A stretch of DNA of 64,000 bases. It comes from Sphingopyxis panaciterrae. GTDB taxonomy: Bacteria; Pseudomonadota; Alphaproteobacteria; Sphingomonadales; Sphingomonadaceae. The position numbers and the translations under genes are program-made. The stretch spans positions 1,488,001 to 1,552,000 of the forward strand of contig NZ_JAASQN010000001.1 in the NCBI RefSeq assembly GCF_011762125.1. Reading direction: 5' to 3'. The notes under the pieces are model-generated. The model saw only the letters and a list, made by a program, of their open reading frames with translations. It was not told the origin of the DNA and ran no database searches. Positions within the stretch are counted from its first letter, which is position 1, and every line of letters begins with the position of its first letter. Positions 17,337 through 25,805 of the stretch are shown one piece after another.

Positions 17337-18542
17337 TCAGGCGGGAATCTGGTTGAAGGGTACGCCCTTGTCGGGGCGATGATCCTGCGGCAGGCCAAGG
17401 ATTTTCTCGGCGATCGTGTTGAGCAAGGTTTCGTCCGACCCGCCGGCGATGCGGCCCGTCGGCGCGTTGATCCAGCTCGACGTCCAGTCCTCCTTTTGCG
17501 AGGCGTGGTTGTCGTAGGTGAAACCGTCCGAGCCTTGCAGGTCGATCGCCAGTTCGGACAGCTTCTGGCGCGAGCGTACCGCGACGAGCTTGTTGAGCGA
17601 CCCTTCCGGGCCCGGCGTCATGCCCGCCTGCATCATCGCCATCGCGCGAGCGGTGATCGATTGCAGGCCACTCCGCATCGCATAGTTGCGCGCAATCTGC
17701 TGGCGGATGCGGCCATCCGCGATCGCCGGCCTGCCGTTCAGTTCGGTGTCTTTCGCCAGTTCGACGAACAGGTCAAGATGCGGGCCGAAACCGGCGCTGT
17801 CGGTCGCGACATAGCGTTCGATCATCAGCGTCGCGATCGCAACCGCGAAACCGCCGCCGACGGGCGACATGCGATGATCGTCGCCGATCTTCACATCGTC
17901 GAAGAACACCTCGTTGACGTGACTGTCGCCGCCGACGAGCTTGATCGGGCGCACCGTGACGCCCGGCGCCTTCATGTCGACCCAGAAATAGGTGAGCCCC
18001 TTGTGCTTTGGCACATTGGGGTCGGTGCGCACGACGATGACGCCATAGTCGCTGTAATGCGCCCAGCTGGTCCACACCTTTTGCCCGTTGATCTTCCAGC
18101 CGTTGCCGTCGGCTTCGGCCTTGGTTCTGAGGCCCGCGAGGTCGGAGCCGCCCGCGGGTTCGGAAAAGAGCTGGCACCAGATTTCTTCGCCCTGCAGCGC
18201 CTTCAGCACGCGTTCCTTCACCCATGCCTTGTCCTCGCCGAACTGCATCAGGACGGGGATGGGCATGCCGAGCGAGATGCCGAAATAGAAGCTGGGGAAA
18301 CCATGCTTCATTTCCTCGGTATCGAAGGTGACCTTTTCGAGATGGCCGAGGCCCTGGCCGCCGAATTCGGTCGGCCAGTTGATCCCGGCATAGCCCGCGT
18401 CGAACTTCGCCTTCTGATATTGGCGGCCGAGCGCGAGGTCGTCGGCTTCGGAGAGGCCCTGGCGCGCCGCCTTGCCATAGGTCGGCACCATCGAGGCGAG
18501 CCAGGCCGCGGCCTTGGTGCGATAGGCTTCGAGGTCGCTCAT
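17337..18542 (-). CDS. Acyl-CoA dehydrogenase, large partner of pair 2
   Basis: A 401-residue acyl-CoA dehydrogenase with FSEPAGGSDLAGLRT, then WKINGQKVWTSWAHYSDYGVIVVRTDP, and ending GGSDETLLNTIAEKILGLP. It overlaps the gene upstream (18539-19633) by four bases, so the two are translationally coupled and probably form one alpha2beta2 enzyme. Its closest relative in the window, by eye, is the protein at 21714-22937 (shared GQKVWSSWAH and PKHKGLTFF segments). Confidence 0.9.
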   Translation of the reverse strand: MSDLEAYRTKAAAWLASMVPTYGKAARQGLSEADDLALGRQYQKAKFDAGYAGINWPTEFGGQGLGHLEKVTFDTEEMKHGFPSFYFGISLGMPIPVLMQFGEDKAWVKERVLKALQGEEIWCQLFSEPAGGSDLAGLRTKAEADGNGWKINGQKVWTSWAHYSDYGVIVVRTDPNVPKHKGLTYFWVDMKAPGVTVRPIKLVGGDSHVNEVFFDDVKIGDDHRMSPVGGGFAVAIATLMIERYVATDSAGFGPHLDLFVELAKDTELNGRPAIADGRIRQQIARNYAMRSGLQSITARAMAMMQAGMTPGPEGSLNKLVAVRSRQKLSELAIDLQGSDGFTYDNHASQKEDWTSSWINAPTGRIAGGSDETLLNTIAEKILGLPQDHRPDKGVPFNQIPA

Positions 18543-19633
18543 GCGGCTTCTCCTGTCAGGCGGTCGACAAGCACGTCTTCCCAGAAGAGCAGATTGCCCT
18601 GTTCGATCGCGAGGCTGCGTGCGCGGCGGGTGTGGAGGTGGAGCCCGAGTTCCCAGGTCACCCCGATGCCGCCATGGATCTGCACACAGTCGCGCGATGC
18701 GGTGTCATAGGCCTCGGTCGCCGAGATGCGCGCGGCGGCGGCGGCGATGATGAAATCGGACTGTCCTTCGCGCGACGCGGCGTGAATGCAGTTCGCACGT
18801 GCCAGTTCGACCAGCCCGTAAAGCTCGGCGATGCGGTGCTTGATCGACTGGAAGGCGCCGATCGGCTGACCGAAGGCGCGGCGGGTGACGGCATAGTCGC
18901 GCGCGATTTCCATCATCGCCTCCGCGCCGCCGGTCTGCTCATGCGCGGTGATCACCGCCTGCAAAGCGAGGATATGGAGCGCGGCTTCGCGCGCGGCGCC
19001 GCCCGCGGCGAGCGTTTCGGCGGGCGTGTCCTTGAACGCCAGATCGGCGTAGAGGCGGCTGTTGTCGAAGCTGGCGATCGGGTCACGCGTCACGTCTGTC
19101 AGTTCGGCGACGGCGAGCATCGGCATGCCGGACCCGTTTGCGAAGACCACGGCGACGTCGGCAGCAAGTCCGCCTGACACCCCGGTCATGATCCCGTCGA
19201 GACGCTCGCCGGTGAGGGTGATCCCCGGTCGCGCGGGCAGGGCGTTGGCGCCGTTCGCGAAGGCGACCGTGCCGATCGTCTCGCCGCTCGCAAGGCCGGG
19301 CAGCCACTTCGCCTTCTGGTCTTCGGATCCATAAAGCTCGATAGCCTTCGCCGCGCCGAAACTGGCCGTCAGGAACGGCGCGCCGGCCAGCGAACGACCG
19401 ACTTGATGCGCGATCAGTCCGAGTTCGATCAGGCCGAGGTCGAGCCCGCCATAGGTTTCGGGAAGCGCAAGCGCGGTCCAGCCCTGCTCCTTTGCGGTGG
19501 CCCAATAGCCTTCATGATACCGGCCCGTGGTTTCGAGCAGGGGGAGCAACTCCTCCTTGTTCACCCTGGCTTCGATCACGCGGCGCGACTCGGTCGCGAT
19601 GGCCTGTTGTCCTTCGTCGTATAAAATCGACAT
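18539..19633 (-). CDS. Acyl-CoA dehydrogenase, small partner of pair 2
   Basis: A 364-residue acyl-CoA dehydrogenase, first gene of the minus-strand operon ending with the thiolase. Visible parts are QGWTALALPETYGGLDLGLIELG, the RRAFGQPIGAFQSIKHRIAELYGLVELA helix and the VQIHGGIGVTWELGLHLHTRRA segment. The middle domain is weakly conserved: the place of SEPxAGSD reads VAFANGANALPARPG, so this is probably the subunit without its own full FAD site. The start is MSILYDEG. A possible LiuR-like site lies about 45-60 bases upstream. Confidence 0.87.
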   Translation of the reverse strand: MSILYDEGQQAIATESRRVIEARVNKEELLPLLETTGRYHEGYWATAKEQGWTALALPETYGGLDLGLIELGLIAHQVGRSLAGAPFLTASFGAAKAIELYGSEDQKAKWLPGLASGETIGTVAFANGANALPARPGITLTGERLDGIMTGVSGGLAADVAVVFANGSGMPMLAVAELTDVTRDPIASFDNSRLYADLAFKDTPAETLAAGGAAREAALHILALQAVITAHEQTGGAEAMMEIARDYAVTRRAFGQPIGAFQSIKHRIAELYGLVELARANCIHAASREGQSDFIIAAAAARISATEAYDTASRDCVQIHGGIGVTWELGLHLHTRRARSLAIEQGNLLFWEDVLVDRLTGEAA

Positions 19634-19676
19634 GCGCGTTCGATTCCTCACCCTGTCAGTTAAGGGACATCATCCG

Positions 19677-19693
19677 TACGTTAACGTAAACGT
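19677..19693. promoter_or_regulatory. ACGT-array operator, LiuR-like
   Basis: TACGTTAACGTA (19677-19688) is a perfect 12-bp palindrome. A third ACGT follows at the same 6-base spacing (19678, 19684, 19690) and runs into GTCAA. The site lies in the 81-base gap before the operon 19633-15262. TTGACGT-TTACGT-type sites are known for LiuR, a MerR-family regulator of branched-chain acyl-CoA catabolism. No liuR gene is in the window, so the assignment is inference. Confidence 0.5.
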
Positions 19694-19714
19694 CAAGTAG
19701 AATTGACGCTACGG

Positions 19715-20515
19715 CTAGCGAATGGTGAATTTCTTGGCCTTGTCGGCCATCAGCTCGGCGCGATCGACCTGCGGCACGCCGACCGGATTGCCGATCTGGC
19801 AATATTTGAGGCCCTGTTGCAGCGCGACCGAACGCGGCAGGTCGAGCGATTCCCAGATCGCCTTGACCGATCCTGCGGTTGCCGCGGGCGGCTTGGCGGC
19901 GATGGTGGTCGCCAGTTCGTGCGCGCGGGGCCAGAGCCCTTCGAGTGTCGTGATCTCGCTGACGAGCCCGATGCGCAGCGCAGTCCCCGCACCAATCCGT
20001 TCGTCGTTGCCGAGCAACACCATGCGCAACACATCGTGCAGCGGCATGTGATAGGTCATGCCGATCGGTTCGAGCGCGCTCGTCATGCCATAGGTGACAT
20101 GCGGATCGAAGAAGGTCGCGTCTTCGGAGCAGATGAGAATGTCGGCCTCGTTAAGCCAGTAGAAGGCGCCTCCCGCCGCCATGCCGTGCACCGCGGCGAC
20201 CACCGGTTTCCAGCAGTTCATCGACTTGGGGCCCAGATAGACACCCGGATCCTCGCAATGCCAGATATTGCCCAAGTCGACGACGGTGCCGCCGGGCTTG
20301 AGCGATTCCTTGACGTCGACCCCGGTGCACCACGCCTTGCCGGGCGCCGCGCGCAGCACGCAGCAATGAATATCGTCGTTGCGCGCGACCGACTTCCACA
20401 GATGCTCGAATTCGTCCATCATCCGCCGCGTGAAGCTGTTCATCGCCTCGGGCCGGTTGAGCGTGATCGTGGCGATGTGGTCGGCGATGTCGACCAGGAT
20501 GGTTTCATATTGCAT
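19715..20515 (-). CDS. Enoyl-CoA hydratase/isomerase family protein (crotonase)
   Basis: A 266-residue crotonase. The N terminus is typical (ATITLNRPEAMNSF). The oxyanion-hole segments are AWCTGVDVKES and VHGMAAGGAFYWLNEADILI. The region after (YGMTSALEPIGM) departs from the canonical hydratase acidic loop, so hydratase activity is not certain. The gene is divergent from acyl-CoA dehydrogenase pair 3 and shares with it the AT-rich operator at 20570. Confidence 0.84.
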   Translation of the reverse strand: MQYETILVDIADHIATITLNRPEAMNSFTRRMMDEFEHLWKSVARNDDIHCCVLRAAPGKAWCTGVDVKESLKPGGTVVDLGNIWHCEDPGVYLGPKSMNCWKPVVAAVHGMAAGGAFYWLNEADILICSEDATFFDPHVTYGMTSALEPIGMTYHMPLHDVLRMVLLGNDERIGAGTALRIGLVSEITTLEGLWPRAHELATTIAAKPPAATAGSVKAIWESLDLPRSVALQQGLKYCQIGNPVGVPQVDRAELMADKAKKFTIR

Positions 20516-20569
20516 GGTCGGCGGTTCCTCTTCCGGCGCTCGTTTTCATCGAACGCTCATGGTTGACCT

Positions 20570-20581
20570 AGTTATACAACT
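20570..20581. promoter_or_regulatory. Shared AT-rich palindrome, copy 1 (AGTTATACAACT)
   Basis: Eleven of twelve bases match AGTTATATAACT, preceded by GACCT as at other copies. It lies 54 bases before the crotonase start (20515, minus) and 39 bases before the dehydrogenase start (20621, plus). It is in a position to control both. Confidence 0.7.
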
Positions 20582-20620
20582 CGTTATGACACAGGTCGCA
20601 ACAACGGGGCAAGTCCTGCG

Positions 20621-21712
20621 ATGAATTTCGACCTGAGCGATGAACAGAAAATGCTTGGCGAGCAAGCGCGCGCGCTTCTCGCGGATATGACAGCTTTCGA
20701 CCGGCTGCGCACGCTGATCGATTCGGGCGCCGAATGGGACGAGCCGCTGTGGCGCGCGCTCGCCGGCATGGGCTTTCTCGGCGCAGCGATTCCCGAAGAA
20801 TATGGCGGACTGGGTCTCGGCGCGCTCGACCTCGGCGTGATCATGGAAGCGCTCGGCGCGGCCAACGCCGCGGTGCCCTTCATGAGTTCGATCATTCTCG
20901 GTGCCGAGGCAATCCGGCTGGCGGGCAGCGATGCCCAGAAGGCAGCATGGCTTCCCAAGCTCGCGAGTGGCGAGGCGATCGCGACCTTCGCTTATGCCGA
21001 GGGTCCGGGGCCGGTGTTCTCGGGCGGTGTGAGTCTCGAAGGCGGCAAGCTCGGCGGCAGCAAGACTCCCGTCGCCGATGCAGGCATCGCCGATATCGCG
21101 GTGGTGCTCGTCGCTGGCGGAGGCTTCGCATTGGTCGAGCTGGATCAGCCGGGCGTCATGCGGACGAAGCTCGACAGTTTCGACCAGCTTCGTCCGCATT
21201 ACCGGCTCGACTTCGCCGGTGCGGTAGCCGAGTCGATGCCGGGGAACGGCAAGCTCGACCGGCTGATCGACCAAGCGGCAGTGCAGGCGGCGTTCGAGGC
21301 GGTCGGCGCGTCCGAAGCCTGCCTCCACATGGCGCGCGACTATGCGATGGAGCGGCAGATTTTCGGCCGACCGCTCGGCGGTTTCCAGGCGATCAAGCAC
21401 AAGCTCGCCGATGTCGCGGTCGCAACCGAATTGGCGCGTTCGAATGCCTATTACGGCGGCTGGGCGGCGGAATCGTCGCCCGACGACCTGCCTGCGGCAG
21501 CAGCTGCGGCGCGATTGTCGGGGATCAAATGCTTCGAACTGGCGGCGCGCGAGAATCTGCAGGTGCATGGCGGTATCGGCTATACCTTCGAGGCGAATTG
21601 TCATTTCTATTACCGGCGCGAACGCATGCTCGCGGTGCACTTGGGCAACCGGGGCTTTTGGGCCGATCGGTTGCTCGGCGCGCGACCGGGCAGTCAGGTG
21701 AGGGCGGCATAG
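20621..21712 (+). CDS. Acyl-CoA dehydrogenase, small partner of pair 3
   Basis: A 363-residue acyl-CoA dehydrogenase. It starts MNFDLSDEQKMLGEQARALL, with LGAAIPEEYGGLGLGALDLGVIMEALG in the N-terminal helical domain. The C-terminal part has ERQIFGRPLGGFQAIKHKLAD and VHGGIGYTFEANCHFYYRRE. The beta domain lacks a clear SEPxAGSD motif (FAYAEGPGPVFSGG), as in other small partners. The next gene begins two bases after its stop. An AT-rich operator precedes it. Confidence 0.88.
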   Translation: MNFDLSDEQKMLGEQARALLADMTAFDRLRTLIDSGAEWDEPLWRALAGMGFLGAAIPEEYGGLGLGALDLGVIMEALGAANAAVPFMSSIILGAEAIRLAGSDAQKAAWLPKLASGEAIATFAYAEGPGPVFSGGVSLEGGKLGGSKTPVADAGIADIAVVLVAGGGFALVELDQPGVMRTKLDSFDQLRPHYRLDFAGAVAESMPGNGKLDRLIDQAAVQAAFEAVGASEACLHMARDYAMERQIFGRPLGGFQAIKHKLADVAVATELARSNAYYGGWAAESSPDDLPAAAAAARLSGIKCFELAARENLQVHGGIGYTFEANCHFYYRRERMLAVHLGNRGFWADRLLGARPGSQVRAA

Positions 21713-21713
21713 G

Positions 21714-22937
21714 ATGGATTTTAACGACAACGCAGAGGAAGCCGCCTTCCGCGCCGAAGCGCGCGCGTGGCTTGCCGCTCATGCTCCCGCGCACGAACTG
21801 CCGGCGGGGGCGAAGATGCCCGATACCGAAGAAGCCGATCGTGGCCGCGCGTGGATGCGCGCGCTTTATACGGGTGGCTGGTCCGGTCTGACCTTCCCCA
21901 AGGAACTCGGCGGACGCGGCGCATCGGGGATCGAGGCGGTGATCTTCGCCGAGGAGGAAGGCAAATATCACCTGCCCAAAGGGCCCTTCACGTCAATCGG
22001 CACCGGTATGGCGCTTCCCGTCATCGCCAAGCACGGCAACGACGCGCAGAAGGCGCGCTTCATCGAGGCGACGCTGAAGGGCGACATCACCTGGTGCCAG
22101 CTTTTCTCCGAACCGGCTGCGGGATCGGACCTCGCGGGCCTGCGCACCAAGGCGGTGCGTGCGGACGATGGCTCGGGCGACTGGATCGTCAACGGGCAGA
22201 AGGTCTGGTCGAGCTGGGCGCATCTTACCGATTGGGGCATCCTGGTGGTGCGCACCGATCCGGCCGTGCCCAAGCACAAGGGGTTGACCTTCTTCGTCGT
22301 CGACATGAAGACGCCGGGGATCGAGACACGCCCGATCCGACAGATTTCGGGCGCGAGCGAGTTCAACGAGACTTTCCTCACCGATGTCCGCATTCCCGAC
22401 GCAAATCGCCTCGGTGCCGAAGGCGATGGCTGGGCGTGCTGCATGACCGTGCTGATGGGCGAACGCCTCGGTTCGGGCGCGCATCGTAGCGGGATCGAAC
22501 CATTGCTCGATTTTGCCGCGGCCACCCCTGACAGCCATGGCGGCACGATGCTCGACGACCGCGCGGTCCGCCAGCAACTCGCCGAGGCGCTGGCGGAAGA
22601 GCAGGGCGAGCGCTTTTTCCAGGCGCGGCTGCGCACGATGGTATCGAAGGGAGAGAATCCCGGTGCGCTCGCCGGGATGGTCAAGCTTGCCTATGCGGGC
22701 CGCTACCAGAAGACCAACGGCCTTGCACTCGAACTGCGCGGTCTCGCAGGGATCGCGCCGGACGCGGGCGATACCGCGACCGGCGACGTCCAGTACGATT
22801 ATATCTATTCAACCGTGATGCGCATCGCCGGCGGTGCCGACGAGGTGCTGCGCAACCAGATCGCCGAACGCGTGCTCGGCATGCCCGGCGAGGTACGGAT
22901 GGACAAGGATGTGCCCTTCGAGAAACTGAAGGGCTGA
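21714..22937 (+). CDS. Acyl-CoA dehydrogenase, large partner of pair 3
   Basis: A 407-residue acyl-CoA dehydrogenase. Motifs are FSEPAAGSDLAGLRTKAV for FAD contact, WIVNGQKVWSSWAHLTDWGILVVRTDP in the beta domain, and GGADEVLRNQIAERVLGMP at the end. It directly follows the small partner gene, so a heteromeric enzyme is likely. A hairpin-forming repeat lies 18 bases past its stop. Confidence 0.9.
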   Translation: MDFNDNAEEAAFRAEARAWLAAHAPAHELPAGAKMPDTEEADRGRAWMRALYTGGWSGLTFPKELGGRGASGIEAVIFAEEEGKYHLPKGPFTSIGTGMALPVIAKHGNDAQKARFIEATLKGDITWCQLFSEPAAGSDLAGLRTKAVRADDGSGDWIVNGQKVWSSWAHLTDWGILVVRTDPAVPKHKGLTFFVVDMKTPGIETRPIRQISGASEFNETFLTDVRIPDANRLGAEGDGWACCMTVLMGERLGSGAHRSGIEPLLDFAAATPDSHGGTMLDDRAVRQQLAEALAEEQGERFFQARLRTMVSKGENPGALAGMVKLAYAGRYQKTNGLALELRGLAGIAPDAGDTATGDVQYDYIYSTVMRIAGGADEVLRNQIAERVLGMPGEVRMDKDVPFEKLKG

Positions 22938-22954
22938 GCCGCCGATCGTTCAAT

Positions 22955-23032
22955 CGTCATCCCGGCGAAGGCCGGGATCTCATCGTTGCGGCCTAACTCA
23001 CCGGTGAGATCCCGGCCTTTGCCGGGATGACG
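22955..23032. terminator. 28-bp near-perfect inverted repeat (CGTCATCCCGG family)
   Basis: The arm 22955-22982 pairs with 23005-23032 with one mismatch. Each arm begins or ends with CGTCATCCCGGC/GCCGGGATGACG and has internal dyad symmetry. It separates two convergent dehydrogenase genes. It shares its outer ends with the repeat at 28942-29032. It is probably a bidirectional terminator derived from a dispersed repeat. Confidence 0.65.
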
Positions 23033-23035
23033 AGA

Positions 23036-24214
23036 TTAAGCTTTCAGTCCCGCCTTCCAGTCGCGGCGGATCTTCTTCGCGAGGCTCCATTTATGGACCT
23101 CGGTCGGGCCGTCGTAGATACGGAAGGCACGAACTTCGCGGAACACTTGCTCGACGATCGTCTTGTCGGTGACCCCGGTGCCGCCCATCACCTGCACGCA
23201 GCGGTCGGCTATGCGCATCAGCGCTTCCGACACCGCAACCTTCGCCATCGAGCTTTCGACCGTACCGAGCGAGCCGGTGTCGAGCACGCCCGCGCACCAG
23301 TCGATCATCAGTTCGGCCTGCTTCAGGTCGATCATATTCTCGGCGAGCATGAAGCCGACGCCCTCATGCTCGATCAACGGCTTGCCAAAGGCTTCACGGC
23401 GGTTGGCATAGTCGGTCGCGATTTCGTGCGCGCGGATGCACGCGCCGAGCCAGCGCATGCAGTGCGACAGGCGGGCCGGGGAGAGGCGGACCTGCGCATA
23501 GCGAAAGCCTTCACCAGCTTCGCCGAGCATCTGGTCGGCGGGGATGCGCAAATTGTCGATCGTCAGCGTGGCATGGCCGCCCGGCATCGAACTGTCGATC
23601 GTGTTCGGCACGTCGTCGATGCGGATCGCGGGATCGGGCAGATCGATCAGGAACATGCACGCACCCTGTTCGGACTTTGCCATCACGATGCCGACGCGCG
23701 CGCCCTGCGCACCGGTGATGAAGGTCTTGCGGCCGTTGACCACCCAGTGATTGCCGTCGAGATGGCAGGTCGTCTTCATCATCGACGGGTCGGACCCGGC
23801 GCCGCCCTCTTCGGCGGGCTCGGTCATAAAGAAGGCCGAGCGGACATGGCCTGCGACCATCGGCTTCAGGAAGCGCTCCTTGAGTTCGGGGCTGCCTTCC
23901 TTGCCGAGCAGGTACATATTGCCCTCGTCGGGCGCCATCGTGTTGCACGCGAGCGGGCCGAGCGGCGACAGGCCGCTCTTGATCAGCACCACGGCGGTCT
24001 CGCGCTGGTTGAGGTGGTCGCCGTCGCCCAGAATGTGCGGCGTCAGCACCCCGGCGGCGCGCGCATGTTCGCGCATCTCCATCACCAGATCGTCGGTCGG
24101 CGCGCCATGATGGTCGCGGCGCGGATCGCTTTCATAGGGGGCGATGGTTTCGCGGACGAAGGTTTCGACCTTCGTGGCGATGGCGAGTGCGCGATCAGAT
24201 ATGGTCATGGACAT
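23036..24214 (-). CDS. Single acyl-CoA dehydrogenase
   Basis: A 392-residue acyl-CoA dehydrogenase of the ACAD11-like type. Visible are FMTEPAEEGGAGSDPSMM, HWVVNGRKTFITGAQGARVGIVMAK, the helix YANRREAFGKPLIEHEGVGFMLAENMIDL and the end FRIYDGPTEVHKWSLAKKI. It has no adjacent partner, so it probably works as a homomer. A second dehydrogenase ending GPTEVHKAQVAKAYL is at 39328-40620. The ligase gene lies 27 bases upstream on the same strand. The start could also be ATG 24208. Confidence 0.9.
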   Translation of the reverse strand: MSMTISDRALAIATKVETFVRETIAPYESDPRRDHHGAPTDDLVMEMREHARAAGVLTPHILGDGDHLNQRETAVVLIKSGLSPLGPLACNTMAPDEGNMYLLGKEGSPELKERFLKPMVAGHVRSAFFMTEPAEEGGAGSDPSMMKTTCHLDGNHWVVNGRKTFITGAQGARVGIVMAKSEQGACMFLIDLPDPAIRIDDVPNTIDSSMPGGHATLTIDNLRIPADQMLGEAGEGFRYAQVRLSPARLSHCMRWLGACIRAHEIATDYANRREAFGKPLIEHEGVGFMLAENMIDLKQAELMIDWCAGVLDTGSLGTVESSMAKVAVSEALMRIADRCVQVMGGTGVTDKTIVEQVFREVRAFRIYDGPTEVHKWSLAKKIRRDWKAGLKA

Positions 24215-24241
24215 GCGCCTTGGGGCACGCGCTCCGACCGA

Positions 24242-25738
24242 TCAAGCCACTTTGCGCCTTTCGGCCGCAGCTTTTGCCAGCGGCCCCGCCAGTTCCTTTT
24301 TCAGAATCTTGCCATTGGGATTGAGCGGCAGCGCGTCCATGACCACGAGGGTGCGGGGGACCTTGTTGTCGGCGACATGCTCGCGGCAGAAGGCGATGAT
24401 CTCGTCCGCCGTCGCGCTGATTCCCGGGCGTAGCGTCACCGCGGCCGCGATGTCCTCACCCAGTATCTCGTGCGGAACGCCGACGACCGCGGCCTGTTGC
24501 ACCGCGGGGTGGAGGTGGAGCGCGGTCTCGATCTCGAGCGGGGTGATGTTGTAGCCACCGCGAATAATCAGCTCCTTCGAGCGGCCAGCCATGATGAGGT
24601 CGCCATCCTGATCGACGAAGCCGAGGTCGCCGGTCTTGGTCCAGCCGCCCTTGAAGCCTGCGGCGGTCGCATCGGGATCGTTCCAGTAGCGGCGCTGATG
24701 CTTCTGCCAGCCATAGATTTCGCCGACGACGCCGGCTTCGGTGACGATATTCCCCGCTTCGTCGCGAATCTGCATATGCGCGGGCAGCTTGCCGACGCAG
24801 CCGGGTTTCAGCACCTGTTCCTGGCTGCGCGTGCCGATGCCGACTCCGCCCTCGGACATGCCGTAACTGTTGCGGATGCGCAGGTGCGGCCACAGGTCGG
24901 CGGCGCGCTTTACCGAATCATGCGGCAGCGGCGCGGTGCCGGTCATCAGATATTTGACCCCCGCCATGTCGTAGGTCGCGACGTCGGGATGGTCGAGCAC
25001 GAGGCGCAGCATCGACGGCACGAGATAGACGAGGTCGGGCCCTTTTTCTCGCGCGAGGTCGAGAAAGCCCTTGGGATCGAATTTCGGCTGGGTGATCGCG
25101 GTGGCGCCGCCGCGCGCCGGGAGCATCACGATACCGATATTCCCGCCCGATCCGGTGAGCGGCAGCGCGTTGAGCGTCGAGCGCGAGCGGTCCATATTGT
25201 GCCCGGTGACCCCGGTCATCAGATCGGCATGCGACAGGACGACGCCCTTGATCTTGCCCGTCGTTCCCGATGTGCCGAGGATTTCGGCATCGGCCATCGG
25301 GTCGAGGTCCGCCTGGTCGGGCAAGGCCGCAATATCGCGCGGCATGTCGTCGACCTGCCAGCAACCGGCGAGTTCCAGATCCTTGACCAGATCGGGGGCG
25401 TCGGTCAGGCAGAAACGCGGTTCGCACAGCGCCGCATAATCGGCAACTTCCTTCGGGTTGAGGCGGGTGCTGATCGGGCAGGCGATACCCCCGGCGCGGA
25501 ATACCGCGAACACCGCGATCGCCATTTCGACCGCATGCGCGTTGCTGATCGGCAGGAAGACACGATCGCCGGGAACAAGCCCCGCTGCGGCGAGCCCGCC
25601 GCCGATCTCGTCGGCCTCGCGGTCCCATTCGGCGAAGCTGATCTGCCGCCTTGTGTCGTCATGTGCGATCTCATCGGCCTGATGCGACGCGCGCACCTTC
25701 AATGCATCGCTGATGCGGCGAACTTCCATTGGCGACAC
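24242..25738 (-). CDS. Acyl-CoA synthetase (AMP-forming ligase)
   Basis: A 498-residue ANL-superfamily ligase that activates a carboxylic acid with ATP and CoA. The P-loop-like motif is LGTSGTTGKIKGVVLSHADL. Later come RNSYGMSEGG (A5), WTKTGDLGFVDQDGDLIMAGRSKELIIRGGYNITPLEIE (A7-A8) and the C-terminal catalytic Lys in LNPNGKILKKEL. The start is GTG 25738 or ATG 25729. It is transcribed divergently from a double-hotdog dehydratase gene, with an AT-rich operator between. It is one of three ligases in the window, and the acid substrate is unknown. Confidence 0.9.
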   Translation of the reverse strand: MSPMEVRRISDALKVRASHQADEIAHDDTRRQISFAEWDREADEIGGGLAAAGLVPGDRVFLPISNAHAVEMAIAVFAVFRAGGIACPISTRLNPKEVADYAALCEPRFCLTDAPDLVKDLELAGCWQVDDMPRDIAALPDQADLDPMADAEILGTSGTTGKIKGVVLSHADLMTGVTGHNMDRSRSTLNALPLTGSGGNIGIVMLPARGGATAITQPKFDPKGFLDLAREKGPDLVYLVPSMLRLVLDHPDVATYDMAGVKYLMTGTAPLPHDSVKRAADLWPHLRIRNSYGMSEGGVGIGTRSQEQVLKPGCVGKLPAHMQIRDEAGNIVTEAGVVGEIYGWQKHQRRYWNDPDATAAGFKGGWTKTGDLGFVDQDGDLIMAGRSKELIIRGGYNITPLEIETALHLHPAVQQAAVVGVPHEILGEDIAAAVTLRPGISATADEIIAFCREHVADNKVPRTLVVMDALPLNPNGKILKKELAGPLAKAAAERRKVA

Positions 25739-25773
25739 TATCCCCTTGCTTCGATATGAAGCATGTATTACCT

Positions 25774-25785
25774 AGTTATATAACT
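25774..25785. promoter_or_regulatory. Shared AT-rich palindrome, copy 2 (AGTTATATAACT)
   Basis: A perfect 12-bp palindrome, flanked CCT/CGTGAC. It lies 35 bases before the ligase start (25738, minus) and 20 bases before the dehydratase start (25806, plus). It would overlap core promoter elements of both genes, which suits a repressor. Confidence 0.75.
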
Positions 25786-25805
25786 CGTGACAAGGGAGAT
25801 ATGCG

